Notes under the pieces: model-generated
The model's database searches: none
What the model was told of the DNA's origin: nothing
Seen by the model: only the letters and a program-made list of their open reading frames with translations
Position numbers and translations under genes: made by a program
In this document: one piece after another, positions 53,675-63,107 of the stretch
How positions within the stretch are numbered: position 1 is the stretch's first letter
Layout of the letters: every line of letters begins with the position of its first letter
Assembly: GCF_036346105.1 (NCBI RefSeq)
Contig: NZ_CP107811.1
Location: 4,607,501 to 4,671,500 of the forward strand
Direction of reading: 5' to 3'
DNA: 64,000 bases
Origin: Streptomyces sp. NBC_00539
GTDB taxonomy: Bacteria; Actinomycetota; Actinomycetes; Streptomycetales; Streptomycetaceae

Positions 53675-54868
53675 TCAGCGCTCCAGGAAGGAGAACAGCG
53701 CCTCCCAGCGGTCGGTGATCTCGGCACTGGAGTACCGGCGGACCTCGCGGAACGCGGTGTCGCCCAGCCGGTCGCGCAGACCGCCGTCGGACATCAGCAC
53801 GTCCAGGTGCCCCGCCAGCTCCATCGTGTTGCCGAGCCTGGCCAGCAGCCCGTCCTCACCGTGCCGCACGATCTCCCGCACGCCCGGCGCGCAGTCGAAG
53901 GCGACCACCGGCAGGCCCGCGGCCATCGCCTCCAGCAGCGTGATGGGGAACCCCTCGGCCCGCGAGGCCTGCGCGAAGACCGAAGCGCCGCGCAGCGCGC
54001 CCAGCACGTCGTCGGTGCTGCCCATCCACTGCACGGACTCCTCGATGCCGAGCTCGGCGGCGTGCGCCCGCAGCTTCGGCTCCTCCACGCCCGCCCCGTA
54101 GATCCGCAGGACCCAGTCGGGGTGGCGCGGCGCGGCGTCCGCCCAGGCGTCGAGCAGCAGGTCCATGCCCTTCTCGAACGCGAGGCGGCCGACGCTCGCG
54201 ACGACCTTCTCCGTGCGCGGCGCGGGGGAGTCCGGCATGAACGGCAGCGGGTTCGGCATGCTGTCCACGTTCTGCACGCCCGCGCGGATCCAGAGGTCCG
54301 CGTCCTCGGGCGTCAGCACCAGCAGCCGGTCGACGTCCTGGAAGAAGCGGCGTACCCGGTCGCCGCGCGAGGACTTCTGACTGGCCTCGAAGGACTCGTG
54401 GCTCATACCGATGACGGTGAGCCCCTTGGTGTCGGCGAGCGCCACCCACTCCATCGCCCACACCTGCGTGACGATGACCACGGCGCCCGGGCGGGCGGCG
54501 CGGAACAGGGAGTTCAGCGTCTCGGCCTTGGCCCGCATCCCCGCGCGGCGGGCCGCCTGGCGGCGCCGCTCGGGGGCGTTGAGCCGGCCCTTGAGGCCGG
54601 TCAGCCGGCGGGCGGACGGCGGACGGGCCGCGTACAGCGTCGTCGTCCCGTACGGCAGGTCCTGCGGGAACTTCTGCCGCAGCTCCTCCTCGACCGGCGC
54701 GATCCCGATGAGGTGGACCCGGTGGCCGCGGTCGGTGAACAGCCGGGCCATCTGGTGCGACCAGGTGGTCACACCGCCGAGCTCGTCCACGCTGTTGGAG
54801 ACGAGGAAGATGTCACGGCCGTCCGGCGCGGACGCGTCGGACGGTCCGGCGGCGGTCTGCTGGCTCAC
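53675..54868 (-). CDS. Family 4 glycosyltransferase (GT-B fold)
   Basis: A 397-residue glycosyltransferase. The start is DIFLVSNSVDELGGVTTWSH; donor-binding motifs are VASVGRLAFEKGMDLLLDAW, and FAQASRAEGFPITLLEAMAA with the EGFP..LEAMA signature of GT4. The start GTG 54868 overlaps the previous stop by four bases (GTGA), so it is coupled to the larger gene at 54865-57735. Substrate is unknown; context says wall teichoic-acid-like or polydiglycosylphosphate polymer. Confidence 0.92.
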   Translation of the reverse strand: MSQQTAAGPSDASAPDGRDIFLVSNSVDELGGVTTWSHQMARLFTDRGHRVHLIGIAPVEEELRQKFPQDLPYGTTTLYAARPPSARRLTGLKGRLNAPERRRQAARRAGMRAKAETLNSLFRAARPGAVVIVTQVWAMEWVALADTKGLTVIGMSHESFEASQKSSRGDRVRRFFQDVDRLLVLTPEDADLWIRAGVQNVDSMPNPLPFMPDSPAPRTEKVVASVGRLAFEKGMDLLLDAWADAAPRHPDWVLRIYGAGVEEPKLRAHAAELGIEESVQWMGSTDDVLGALRGASVFAQASRAEGFPITLLEAMAAGLPVVAFDCAPGVREIVRHGEDGLLARLGNTMELAGHLDVLMSDGGLRDRLGDTAFREVRRYSSAEITDRWEALFSFLER

Positions 54869-57735
54869 TTGCCGCTCCTGGTGAAGAACTTCTCGACGAT
54901 CTGGCGGGCGGCGTCCCCGCGGTCGTACTCGCCGAACTCGGTGAGGAAGCGCTGGCGCGCCTCCGCGTACTTGGCGTCGGCCTCGTCGAAGGCGGAGACG
55001 GCCTGCATCAGCTCGTCGGCGGTGGCCACGACCGGCCCCGGAGCCTTCTCCTTGAGGTCGAAGTAGGTGCCGCGGATGTCCGTCGAGTACGCCTCGTAGT
55101 CGTAGGCGAAGAACAGCATCGGCCGGTCCAGCACCGCGTAGTCGAACATCACCGACGAATAGTCGGTGATCAGGCCGTCGGCGAGGGCCAGCAGCGGGGT
55201 GATGTCGTGGTGCCGGGAGACGTCGATCACCCGGCCCGCGACCGACGGCGGCAGCGAGACGCTGTTGAGGTAGTGCGTCCGCACCAGCAGGACGAAGCGC
55301 TCGCCCAGCCGGTCCGCGAACTCCTCCACGTCGAAGGGGAAGGCGAAGTTCTCCACCGCGCCGTCGACGCCCGCCCGGAAGGTCGGCGCGTACAGCAGCA
55401 CCCGCTTGTCGGGGTCGATGCCCAGCTCGGCGGCGAGCGGCCCGCGCACCCGCTCCCCGCTCTGCACCTCGGCGCGGTGCGCCTCGACCAGGGCGTCGTT
55501 GCGCGGGTAGCCGGTGCGCTCCAGCACCTCGTCCCGCAGCCGGAAGCCCTTGGCGAGGGTCCGGGCGTCGTGCTCGGAGCGGATCAGGAAGTGGTCGAAG
55601 CGGTCCACGGCCGCCTGGAAGCGGTCCTGTCCGGCCTTGCCCTGGGCCTTGGTGCGGGGCTCGTGGAAGCCCATCCGCTTGAGCGCGGAGCCGTGCCAGG
55701 TCTGGATGTAGGTGGTGCCCGCGCGCTTGGTCAGCGCCAGTGGGAAGCCCTGGTTGTCGACCCAGAACTCGGCCTGCGCGAGCGCACGCAGGTACGGCCA
55801 GCTCCAGCGGCGGACCAGGGTGGCCTCCTTGGGGAAGCCGGTGGGCTTGGCACCCGCGTACGACCAGATCGCCTCGAACGGCACGCCCTGGCGCACCATC
55901 TCCTCGTAGATCGCCTTCGGGCTGTCGCTGTACTGCTTGCCCATGTGGCTCTCGAAGACGACGGTGCCCTTCTTGAGCGGCAGCTTCGAGAAGACCTCGT
56001 GGTAGACCTTCACCTTCTGCTCGCCCGAACCGATGTTGCGGCGGGCCCGCAGCGCCTTGCGCAGACCGCGCTTGACCACGCCCGCGGCCTTGCCGTGCAT
56101 GGCGCTGTCGATCAGCGTCCGGGTGCGCTGCGCGGCGGCGCCCTCGGCGGTCAGGACGTAGGAGAGGTTGCCCTTCTTGGTCACCTCCGGCTCGAACCGG
56201 TCGGAGACCAGCCGGGTCAGCCGGGGCCGCACGCGCAGCCGGGCCGCCGACTCCAGGTCGACCCCGCCGACCGAGACGCGGGTGGTGATCCGGTCGCCGC
56301 CGGCCGTCAACTTGAGGCGGACGTCCCAGACGGCGTCGATGATGCCGAGCGGGCGGACGGTGCTCGCGACGTCGGCGGTCGCGGTCCACTCGATCGTGTC
56401 ACCGGCGTGGCGCACGGTTGTCGCCGGGAAGCTGAACGAGCGCACGCCGATCTGGCGCCGGGCGCGGAACTCGAGGGTGGCCTTGAGCTCCTGCCCCTCC
56501 GCGATGCGGCCGAGCGGGTTGACGACGGCGCCGGACAGCGTGACGGTGCCGCGCCCGTCGTCCTCGTACGAGGTGAGGCGGTTGCCGAGGGACAGCGAGG
56601 GGAGCGGGGTCGTGTGGAATCCCTGCTCGGTGACGTCCAGTATCCGGCGGCCCTCGGCGTCGTCGAGGTGCCGGGCACACCAGTAGATCCGGCCGTCGCG
56701 CTCGGCCAGCGGCGACGTGAGGCGGCCCTTGTTGGTCATCGCGTCGGCGGCCGGCAGCAGGTTGTCCCAGTCCTCCTTGCCGAGCAGGTAGGCGCAGATG
56801 GCCTGGAGGTGGTTGACGCTGTCGTACGCGGCCGGGTCGATGCCGGCCAGGTAGCCGTTGGCCAGGCGGGCGAACTCCTGGCGGTACGCGTCGCCCAGCA
56901 GGGGCAGGTCACGCAGGTGCAGCACCAGGTCGTGCTTGAGGAACTTGGCGTCCTTGGCGGTCTTGATGTCGGTGTGGCCCTTGGCGGCCAGCAGCTCGTC
57001 GACGCGGCGGTGGATCTCCATCCGGTGGACGAAGTTCGCGATCTCGTGGCGCCGGTTGCTGATCGACTTCGCCGCCGCCTTCTCCACCACGTTCCAGAAG
57101 TAGACGTGGTTGGGGATCAGCGTGATGCGGCGCGCGGCGACGTACGCCTGCGCGGAGAACAGCAGGTCCTCGTAGTGGATGCGGACCGGGAACTCCAGGC
57201 CCTGCTCCAGCAGGAACGCGCGCCGGTAGCACTTGTTCGTGGAGAGGGTGTCGTAGACCAGCAGGTCCGGGTACTCGGTGATCGACTCCAGCGTGCGGGT
57301 GCGCGAGTAGATCCAGGGGTACCACTCGGTGGTCTTGCCCCACCGGTTGTCCAGGTGCACGCGCACGCACATGCCCGAGACGAGGTCGGATCCGGTCCGT
57401 TCGGCCGCGGCGACCATGTTGCGGCAGGCGTTGCGTTCCAGCACGTCGTCGCTGTCCAGGAACATGACGTAGGTGCCGGTGGCCTGCTGGACGCCGTGGT
57501 TGCGGGGCGCGCCGCAGCCGCCGCTGTTCTCCGGCAGCCGGAAGGCGCGGACCCTGCCCGGGTGCGCCGCCTCCAGTTCCTGGGCGACCGCGTAGGACCG
57601 GTCCTTGCTGCAGTCGTCCACGATCACGACTTCGACCCCGTGCAGGGTCTGGTCCAAAACCGACTGGACGGCTGTCGACAGACGCTCTGCGTCGTTATAG
57701 ACGATGACGACCACGGAGACGTCAGGCACGTGCAC
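54865..57735 (-). CDS. GT2 glycosyltransferase fused to a TagF/TagB-like CDP-glycerol glycerophosphotransferase
   Basis: 956 residues in two halves. The GT2 half (1-330) opens with DVSVVVIVYNDAERLSTAVQ and has the metal motif MFLDSDDVLERNACR. The second half (about 570-950) is a teichoic-acid polymerase domain: YIQTWHGSALKRMGFHEPRT, LLYAPTFRAGVDGAVENF and DGLITDYSSVMFDYAVLDRP. A linker of about 200 residues joins them. Such proteins build or decorate poly(alditol-phosphate) wall polymers. Start GTG 57735 follows GGGATCGAG. It is divergent from the 57918 gene. Confidence 0.9.
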   Translation of the reverse strand: MHVPDVSVVVIVYNDAERLSTAVQSVLDQTLHGVEVVIVDDCSKDRSYAVAQELEAAHPGRVRAFRLPENSGGCGAPRNHGVQQATGTYVMFLDSDDVLERNACRNMVAAAERTGSDLVSGMCVRVHLDNRWGKTTEWYPWIYSRTRTLESITEYPDLLVYDTLSTNKCYRRAFLLEQGLEFPVRIHYEDLLFSAQAYVAARRITLIPNHVYFWNVVEKAAAKSISNRRHEIANFVHRMEIHRRVDELLAAKGHTDIKTAKDAKFLKHDLVLHLRDLPLLGDAYRQEFARLANGYLAGIDPAAYDSVNHLQAICAYLLGKEDWDNLLPAADAMTNKGRLTSPLAERDGRIYWCARHLDDAEGRRILDVTEQGFHTTPLPSLSLGNRLTSYEDDGRGTVTLSGAVVNPLGRIAEGQELKATLEFRARRQIGVRSFSFPATTVRHAGDTIEWTATADVASTVRPLGIIDAVWDVRLKLTAGGDRITTRVSVGGVDLESAARLRVRPRLTRLVSDRFEPEVTKKGNLSYVLTAEGAAAQRTRTLIDSAMHGKAAGVVKRGLRKALRARRNIGSGEQKVKVYHEVFSKLPLKKGTVVFESHMGKQYSDSPKAIYEEMVRQGVPFEAIWSYAGAKPTGFPKEATLVRRWSWPYLRALAQAEFWVDNQGFPLALTKRAGTTYIQTWHGSALKRMGFHEPRTKAQGKAGQDRFQAAVDRFDHFLIRSEHDARTLAKGFRLRDEVLERTGYPRNDALVEAHRAEVQSGERVRGPLAAELGIDPDKRVLLYAPTFRAGVDGAVENFAFPFDVEEFADRLGERFVLLVRTHYLNSVSLPPSVAGRVIDVSRHHDITPLLALADGLITDYSSVMFDYAVLDRPMLFFAYDYEAYSTDIRGTYFDLKEKAPGPVVATADELMQAVSAFDEADAKYAEARQRFLTEFGEYDRGDAARQIVEKFFTRSGK

Positions 57736-57917
57736 CTCGATCCCTTTGTTCCATTCCGCCCCCGGACTCCGTCCGAGGGGACCCCCCGCCCGTCAAAGCT
57801 ACCGTGTGTCACGCCCGACTCCGGCAGGCCGCCCCCGCCGTGCATACTTCTGAGGAAAAGGTGTGTGGCGGGTCCGGTCGCCGACAATCACCCGTTCGGA
57901 CCCAGCAGGAAGTGTTC

Positions 57918-58910
57918 ATGACCAAGCTGTCGGTAGTTGTCCCTTGCTACAACGAAGAAGCCGTCATCGACAGCTTCGACGTCGAGATCCGCAGGGTCCT
58001 GGACGCACTGCCCGTCACCTATGAGGTGTGTTACGTCGACGACGGGAGCCGGGACGGCACCCTGGAGAAGCTCCGCAAGATCGCCACGGAGCACGGCGAG
58101 CAGACGCGCTACGTCTCGTTCAGCCGGAACTTCGGCAAGGAGGCCGGCATGCTCGCCGGCCTGCGCGAGGCCACCGGTGACGCTGTGGTGATCATGGACG
58201 CCGACCTCCAGCACCCGCCCGAGCTGATCGCCACCATGCTCGACTACCACCGCCAGGGGCACGACCAGATCATCGCCCGACGCACGCGCGAAGGGGACAA
58301 GAAGGTCCGCTCCGCGCTCAGCCGGCTCTACTACCGCGGCGTCAACCGCTGGGTCGACGTCGAGCTCACCGACGGTGTCGGGGACTTCCGGATGCTCTCC
58401 CGCCAGGCCGTGGACGCCCTGCTGGCGCTGCCGGAGTACAACCGCTTCTCCAAGGGGCTCTTCTCCTGGATCGGCTTCGACACCGTCCACTTCGACTACC
58501 GCAACGCCCAGCGCGAGGCCGGCGAGACGAAGTGGAAGTTCGGCTCGCTGCTGAACTACGCGATGGACGGTCTGATCTCCTTCAACAACCGGCCGCTGCG
58601 GATCGGGATCTGGCTCGGCGTGTCGCTCGTGGGCCTCACCGGGCTCTACGCGCTGTGGATCACGGTGATGGCGATGACCCACGGTGTCGACTCACCCGGT
58701 TACGTCACCCTGGTCGCGCTCATCACGGGCCTCGGCGGCGTGCAGATGATCATGCTCGGGCTGATCGGCGAGTACATCGGACGCATCTACTACGAGACCA
58801 AGCGCAGGCCCCACTTCCTGGTCAAGGAGGCGCACGGCGCGGGGCGGGCGCAGGCGGAGCGCGGGGGCGCTGCCGCGGAGGCCGTGATCGTCGAGCGCAG
58901 CCGCGGATGA
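57918..58910 (+). CDS. Polyprenyl-phosphate glycosyltransferase, DPM1/GtrB-like
   Basis: 330 residues. The GT-A domain opens with KLSVVVPCYNEEAVIDSFDV, has DDGSRDGT, and the metal site DADLQHPPELI. Two C-terminal membrane helices are at about 225-310 (GIWLGVSLVGLTGLYALWIT and LVALITGLGGVQMIMLGLIG). It probably moves a sugar from a nucleotide sugar to polyprenyl phosphate, for export and use outside. AGGAAG lies 8 bases before ATG 57918. Its stop overlaps the gtrA-like start (ATGA). Confidence 0.93.
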   Translation: MTKLSVVVPCYNEEAVIDSFDVEIRRVLDALPVTYEVCYVDDGSRDGTLEKLRKIATEHGEQTRYVSFSRNFGKEAGMLAGLREATGDAVVIMDADLQHPPELIATMLDYHRQGHDQIIARRTREGDKKVRSALSRLYYRGVNRWVDVELTDGVGDFRMLSRQAVDALLALPEYNRFSKGLFSWIGFDTVHFDYRNAQREAGETKWKFGSLLNYAMDGLISFNNRPLRIGIWLGVSLVGLTGLYALWITVMAMTHGVDSPGYVTLVALITGLGGVQMIMLGLIGEYIGRIYYETKRRPHFLVKEAHGAGRAQAERGGAAAEAVIVERSRG

Positions 58911-59437
58911 CGGCCGACGGCACCCCCGGCAACGGCGACGGCAGCGGCAACGGCAATGGCGACGGCAACGGCGGCGTCAGCGTTGGAGACGCCGGCCCCG
59001 GCCCCGGCCGCAGTGCGCGGCGCGAGCAGTTCGGGCAGCTCCTGCGCTTCGGCCTCGTGGGCGGGGTGAACACCGGCACCTTCTTCGGCATCTACCTGCT
59101 CCTGCACCCCTGGATGCCGTACTTCGCCGCCTACACCCTGGCCTTCCTGCTCTCGATGGTCGGCTCGTTCTTCATGAACACCTACTTCACCTACCGGACC
59201 CGGCCGACCTGGAAGAAGTTCGCGCTCTTCCCGCTCACCAACGCCACCAACTACGTGATCCAGTCGGTCGGGCTCTACGCCCTGGTCACCTGGGCCGGGA
59301 TGGACACGCGGATCGCGCCGCTGGTCGCGGCCGTCGTGGCGATCCCGTTCACCTTCCTCCTCTCCCGCAAGATCCTCGTCCCCGGAGCGGTCCCCGCGGC
59401 CGGGCAGGAGCCCGCCCGGAGCCGGTCCACGCTCTGA
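58907..59437 (+). CDS. GtrA-family membrane protein
   Basis: 176 residues. Residues 1-35 are low-complexity, Gly/Asn/Asp-rich (GNGDGSGNGNGDGNGG). Four membrane helices follow, with the GtrA signature RFGLVGGVNTGTFFGIYLLL and SMVGSFFMNTYFTYR. GtrA proteins are thought to flip or anchor polyprenyl-linked sugars. The four-base overlap with the GtrB-like gene confirms they act as a pair. Confidence 0.92.
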   Translation: MTADGTPGNGDGSGNGNGDGNGGVSVGDAGPGPGRSARREQFGQLLRFGLVGGVNTGTFFGIYLLLHPWMPYFAAYTLAFLLSMVGSFFMNTYFTYRTRPTWKKFALFPLTNATNYVIQSVGLYALVTWAGMDTRIAPLVAAVVAIPFTFLLSRKILVPGAVPAAGQEPARSRSTL

Positions 59438-59515
59438 AACCGCCGCGCGGCCCGCTCCGGCCACCCCGTAGATTGAGGGCGCAAGGATCAGGCAGGCGAG
59501 GGGCAAGGGGAAGAC

Positions 59516-60643
59516 GTGTCAGCGGCTAGGCAGAGCGTCGTCGACGCGCGCAGGATCGTGGTCAAGGTCGGATCCTCCTCGCTGACCACCGCGGCGGGCG
59601 GTCTCGACGCGGACCGGGTGGACGCGCTGGTCGACGTACTGGCCAAGGCCCGCAGCGGCGGCGAGAAGGAGATAGTGCTCGTCTCCTCCGGCGCCATCGC
59701 CGCCGGACTCTCCCCCCTCGGACTGCGCCGCCGCCCCAAGGACCTGGCCCGCCAGCAGGCCGCCGCGAGCGTCGGACAGGGCCTGCTCGTCGCCCGGTAC
59801 ACCGCCTCCTTCGCCCGCTACGGCATCCGCGTCGGCCAAGTGCTCCTCACCAGCGACGACACCAGCCGGCGGGCGCACTACCGAAACGCCTACCGGACCC
59901 TGGACCAGCTCCTGGTGATGGGGGCGCTGCCCGTCGTCAACGAGAACGACACCGTGGCCACGGACGAGATCCGCTTCGGCGACAACGACCGGCTGGCGGC
60001 CCTCGTCGCCCACCTCGTCCGCGCCGACCTGCTGGTCCTGCTCTCCGACGTCGACGGCCTCTACGACGGGGACCCGTCCCTGCCCGGCACCACCCGCGTC
60101 GAGGAAGTGCGCGGCCCCGAGGACATCGCCCACGTCTCGATCGGCAGCGCCGGCAAGGCGGGCGTCGGCACCGGCGGCATGGTCACCAAGGTCGAGGCCG
60201 CCCGGATCGCGGCGGCGGCCGGGATCCCGGTCGTCCTGACCTCCGCGAGCCAGGCGGCGGACGCCCTGGCCGGGCGCGGCACGGGCACCCTCTTCCACGC
60301 GACGGGCCGCCGTTCGGCGGACCGGCTGCTGTGGCTCCAGCACGCCTCGACCCCCCAGGGACACCTCGTACTCGACGACGGGGCGGTGCGCGCGGTCACC
60401 GAGCGCGGCAGCTCCCTGCTGCCCGCCGGAATCGCGGCGGTGGAAGGGGAGTTCGTCGCCGGGGACCCCGTGGAGCTGCGCTCCGCGGACGGCCGGGCGG
60501 TGGCGAGGGGCCTGGTCAACTTCGATGCCAAGGAACTCCCGAGGCTGCTGGGACGATCCACCCGCGAGCTCGCGCGAGAGCTCGGACCCGCGTACGAGCG
60601 GGAGGTCGTCCACCGGGACGATCTGGTGCTGCTGGAGGGCTGA
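59516..60643 (+). CDS. proB: Glutamate 5-kinase
   Basis: A 375-residue enzyme for the first step of proline synthesis, phosphorylating glutamate. The kinase domain has RIVVKVGSSSLTT, VLVSSGAIAAGLSPL, VVNENDTVATDEIRFGDND and GTGGMVTKVEAA. A PUA domain fills about 280-360. GTG 59516 has AGGGGAAG upstream. proA lies 1.1 kb further on, separated by a small gene and a repeat-rich gap, so the two are probably transcribed apart. Confidence 0.97.
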   Translation: MSAARQSVVDARRIVVKVGSSSLTTAAGGLDADRVDALVDVLAKARSGGEKEIVLVSSGAIAAGLSPLGLRRRPKDLARQQAAASVGQGLLVARYTASFARYGIRVGQVLLTSDDTSRRAHYRNAYRTLDQLLVMGALPVVNENDTVATDEIRFGDNDRLAALVAHLVRADLLVLLSDVDGLYDGDPSLPGTTRVEEVRGPEDIAHVSIGSAGKAGVGTGGMVTKVEAARIAAAAGIPVVLTSASQAADALAGRGTGTLFHATGRRSADRLLWLQHASTPQGHLVLDDGAVRAVTERGSSLLPAGIAAVEGEFVAGDPVELRSADGRAVARGLVNFDAKELPRLLGRSTRELARELGPAYEREVVHRDDLVLLEG

Positions 60644-60739
60644 GGTTCGGCAAAACCGCCGCACGGCAGGCCAAGGACTGGTCAACTGTGAGAGGCAGAC
60701 GGACACGCGGGGTGTGGCGGAGCAGACAGGAGGCGGCTG

Positions 60740-61150
60740 GTGAGGCGAGCGCTGACCAGCGTCGGCACCGGGGACGGTGACGGCGGCGGAGGCGGGGACC
60801 AGGGCGACACCTCCCGTCTCTGGCACGTGACCCTGAGCGTCTCCGGCAAGCCGGCCCCGCTGTGCGAGGTGCGGCGCGGGCTGGAGCAGCTCGCGCATGA
60901 TCACCCGTTTCTGCTGACCAGCCGGTATGCCGACGACCATGCGGAGATCCGGTACTGGGAGGAGGCCCGCGACCTCCACGACGCGGCGGCCGTCGCCCTG
61001 CGGCTGTGGGGCGAGCACCGCTCGTCGGCGCGGCTGCCACCGTGGGAGATCGTCGGCCTGGAGGTCATCGACCGCTCGACCTACCACCAGCGCGTCGCGG
61101 AGGGCTACGGCCCACCCCCGGCCCACCCGGTCGGCGTGCACCCTTACTAG
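60740..61150 (+). CDS. Conserved hypothetical protein of 136 residues
   Basis: Low-complexity Gly/Asp N-terminus (GTGDGDGGGGGDQGD), then a compact alpha/beta region: WHVTLSVSGKPAPLCEVRRG, LEQLAHDHPFLLTSRYADDH, AEIRYWEEARDLHDAAAVAL and LPPWEIVGLEVIDR. No motif suggests an activity. The gene is regularly found between proB and proA in Streptomyces as far as I recall. AGGAGG lies 8 bases before GTG 60740. Confidence 0.75.
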   Translation: MRRALTSVGTGDGDGGGGGDQGDTSRLWHVTLSVSGKPAPLCEVRRGLEQLAHDHPFLLTSRYADDHAEIRYWEEARDLHDAAAVALRLWGEHRSSARLPPWEIVGLEVIDRSTYHQRVAEGYGPPPAHPVGVHPY

Positions 61151-61213
61151 ACGCGGCCCCGTTCTCGCCCACGGCTGCACCCCTTGCCGCTTGCGGCCCG
61201 GGGCCGGGCACTT

Positions 61214-61359
61214 CCAGCCCCGCCGGCGTTTGAGGCGCGGGTCCGGGACTTGTGGCCCGGGCATCTCCAGCCCCGCCGGCGTTTGAGGCGCGGGTCCGGG
61301 ACTTGCGGCCCATGCCCGGGGACTTCCAGCCCCGCCGGCGTTTGAGGCGCGGGTCCGGG
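61214..61359. repeat. Three copies of a 34-bp direct repeat
   Basis: Copies at 61214-61247, 61267-61300 and 61326-61359, each with the core CCAGCCCCGCCGGCG-TTTGAGGCGCGG and then GTCCGGG. Spacing is 53 and 59 bp. The fourth copy is at 15325. The spacers differ and there is no cas gene, so this is not a CRISPR array. Confidence 0.9.
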
Positions 61360-61742
61360 CAGAGCCCGGATAGCCGCCCGGCAGGGCGCGGTGGCTTGGC
61401 GCCGGGTACGGCTTCGCCGGGGTATTCGGCCGCCTACGGGTGAGGCGCGGGGTGCGGGGCGGAGTCCCGGGAAACGGTGAAAGGGCGGGGCGGAGAGCAA
61501 GCCCGCGCAGCGCCCCCGGGCGGAGCCGGGCACCCTCCCGGCCGGCGGCAGCGGCTCGGGTCCCTGCTCCGCCCGGACAGGGCTGTGGGCCGGCCCCCGG
61601 ACGACCCGGAGGGGAGCAGGCCGGCCCCCTCGCTGCCCGCCGCAACCCCCCGCCGCAGCCCCCCGGCGGAGCCCCCCGGCGGAGCCTCACGGTGGGGCGT
61701 CTCGGGGGGTGGAATCCCGGCGGCCGCCGATCGCCCGGGGAT

Positions 61743-61748
61743 TACCCT
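61743..61748 (+). promoter_or_regulatory. -10 element of proA, leaderless
   Basis: TACCCT ends 7 bases before ATG 61756. There is no ribosome site. Confidence 0.5.
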
Positions 61749-61755
61749 GGGCCGC

Positions 61756-63030
61756 ATGACCTCGTACGACGCCCCCAGCCCCGTCACCGCCACCGCGCAA
61801 GCCGCCAAGGCCGCCGCCGCAGCCATCGCCCCGCTCCCGCGGTCCGCCAAGGACGCCGCCCTCCTGGCCATCGCGGACGCGCTGGAGGCCCGTACGGCCG
61901 AGATCGTCGAGGCCAACGCGGTCGACACCGCCAAGGCCGCCGCGGCCGGCACCAGTGAGACCGTCATCGACCGCCTCACCCTCACCCCCGAGCGCGTCCG
62001 CGCCATCGCCTCCGACGTGCGCGACGTCGCCGCCCTGCCCGACCCCGTCGGTGAGGTCGTCCGCGGCTCGACCCTCCCCAACGGCATCGACCTGCGCCAG
62101 ATCCGCGTCCCGCTCGGCGTCGTCGGCGTCATCTACGAGGCCCGCCCCAACGTCACCGTCGACGCCGCCGCGCTCTGCCTCAAGTCCGGCAACGCCGTCC
62201 TCCTGCGGGGCAGTTCCTCCGCCTACGCCTCGAACACCGCCCTGGTCGGGATCCTCCGCGACGCCATCGTCTCCGCCGGCCTGCCCGCGGACGCGATCCA
62301 GCTCGTGCCCGGCGAGTCCCGCGACTCCGTCCGCGAGCTGATGCGCGCCCGCGGCCTGGTCGACGTCCTCATCCCGCGCGGCGGCGCCTCGCTCATCAAG
62401 ACCGTGGTCGAGGAGTCCATCGTCCCGGTCATCGAGACCGGTACCGGCAACTGCCACGTCTACGTCGACGCCCAGGCCGACCTCGCCATGGCCGTGGACA
62501 TCCTCGTCAACTCCAAGGCCCAGCGGCCCTCCGTCTGCAACTCCGCCGAGACGCTCCTGGTCCACCGGGACATCGCCGCCGCCTTCCTGCCCCTGGCGCT
62601 GGACGCCCTCGCGGACGCCGGCGTCACCGTGCACGGGGACGGCGAGGTGCTCTCGTACGCCGAAGGCACCAAGGTGACCGCGCTGCCCGCCACCGACGAG
62701 GACTGGGCCGCCGAGTACCTCTCCTACGACATCGCGGCCGCCGTCGTGGACTCCCTCGACGAGGCCGTCACCCACATCCGCCGCTGGACCTCCGGGCACA
62801 CCGAGGCGATCGTCACCACCTCCCAGGCCGCCGCCCGCCGCTTCACCCAGCTGGTCGACTCGACCACGGTCGCCGTGAACGCCTCCACCCGGTTCACCGA
62901 CGGTGGTCAGTTCGGCTTCGGCGCGGAGATCGGCATCTCCACCCAGAAGCTGCACGCCCGCGGCCCGATGGGCCTTCCCGAGCTGACCTCCACCAAGTAC
63001 ATCGTCACCGGCGACGGTCACGTCCGGTAG
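61756..63030 (+). CDS. proA: Glutamate-5-semialdehyde dehydrogenase (gamma-glutamyl phosphate reductase)
   Basis: A 424-residue NADPH-dependent enzyme for the second proline step, reducing gamma-glutamyl phosphate. The Rossmann region holds [20 protein letters not shown] and [10 protein letters not shown]. The catalytic cysteine is in [15 protein letters not shown] near residue 260. [20 protein letters not shown] is near the C-terminus. The mRNA is probably leaderless. With proB it forms the proline pathway up to the semialdehyde; proC is not in the window. Confidence 0.97.
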   Translation: MTSYDAPSPVTATAQAAKAAAAAIAPLPRSAKDAALLAIADALEARTAEIVEANAVDTAKAAAAGTSETVIDRLTLTPERVRAIASDVRDVAALPDPVGEVVRGSTLPNGIDLRQIRVPLGVVGVIYEARPNVTVDAAALCLKSGNAVLLRGSSSAYASNTALVGILRDAIVSAGLPADAIQLVPGESRDSVRELMRARGLVDVLIPRGGASLIKTVVEESIVPVIETGTGNCHVYVDAQADLAMAVDILVNSKAQRPSVCNSAETLLVHRDIAAAFLPLALDALADAGVTVHGDGEVLSYAEGTKVTALPATDEDWAAEYLSYDIAAAVVDSLDEAVTHIRRWTSGHTEAIVTTSQAAARRFTQLVDSTTVAVNASTRFTDGGQFGFGAEIGISTQKLHARGPMGLPELTSTKYIVTGDGHVR

Positions 63031-63095
63031 CCGAACGGCGCACGCGGTGTGGCCGGATTTCCGCTCACACCCTGCCCAAAGCAGCCCCCCAGGTC

Positions 63096-63101
63096 TACGC
63101 T
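63096..63101 (+). promoter_or_regulatory. -10 element, leaderless
   Basis: TACGCT ends 6 bases before GTG 63108. There is no ribosome site. Confidence 0.5.
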
Positions 63102-63107
63102 GTCCCC

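Larger units (their letters stand above)
61151..61755. other. 605-bp gene-free gap, repeat-rich
   Basis: The first 210 bases carry three copies of the 27-bp repeat. The rest is degenerate GC-rich sequence with many GGCGGAGCC-like units (near 61511-61690). No coding frame has a conserved protein. The last bases hold the proA -10. Confidence 0.7.

Noticed and set aside
50845-59437. A secondary-metabolite or genomic-island origin for the glycosyltransferase genes
   Set aside because: Base composition and codon use match the neighbours, there is no integrase or attachment site, and the genes sit in a conserved core gene order.
61214-61359. CRISPR-like direct repeats
   Set aside because: Only three copies, the 19-25-bp spacers resemble one another, a fourth copy lies 46 kb away, and no cas gene is present.
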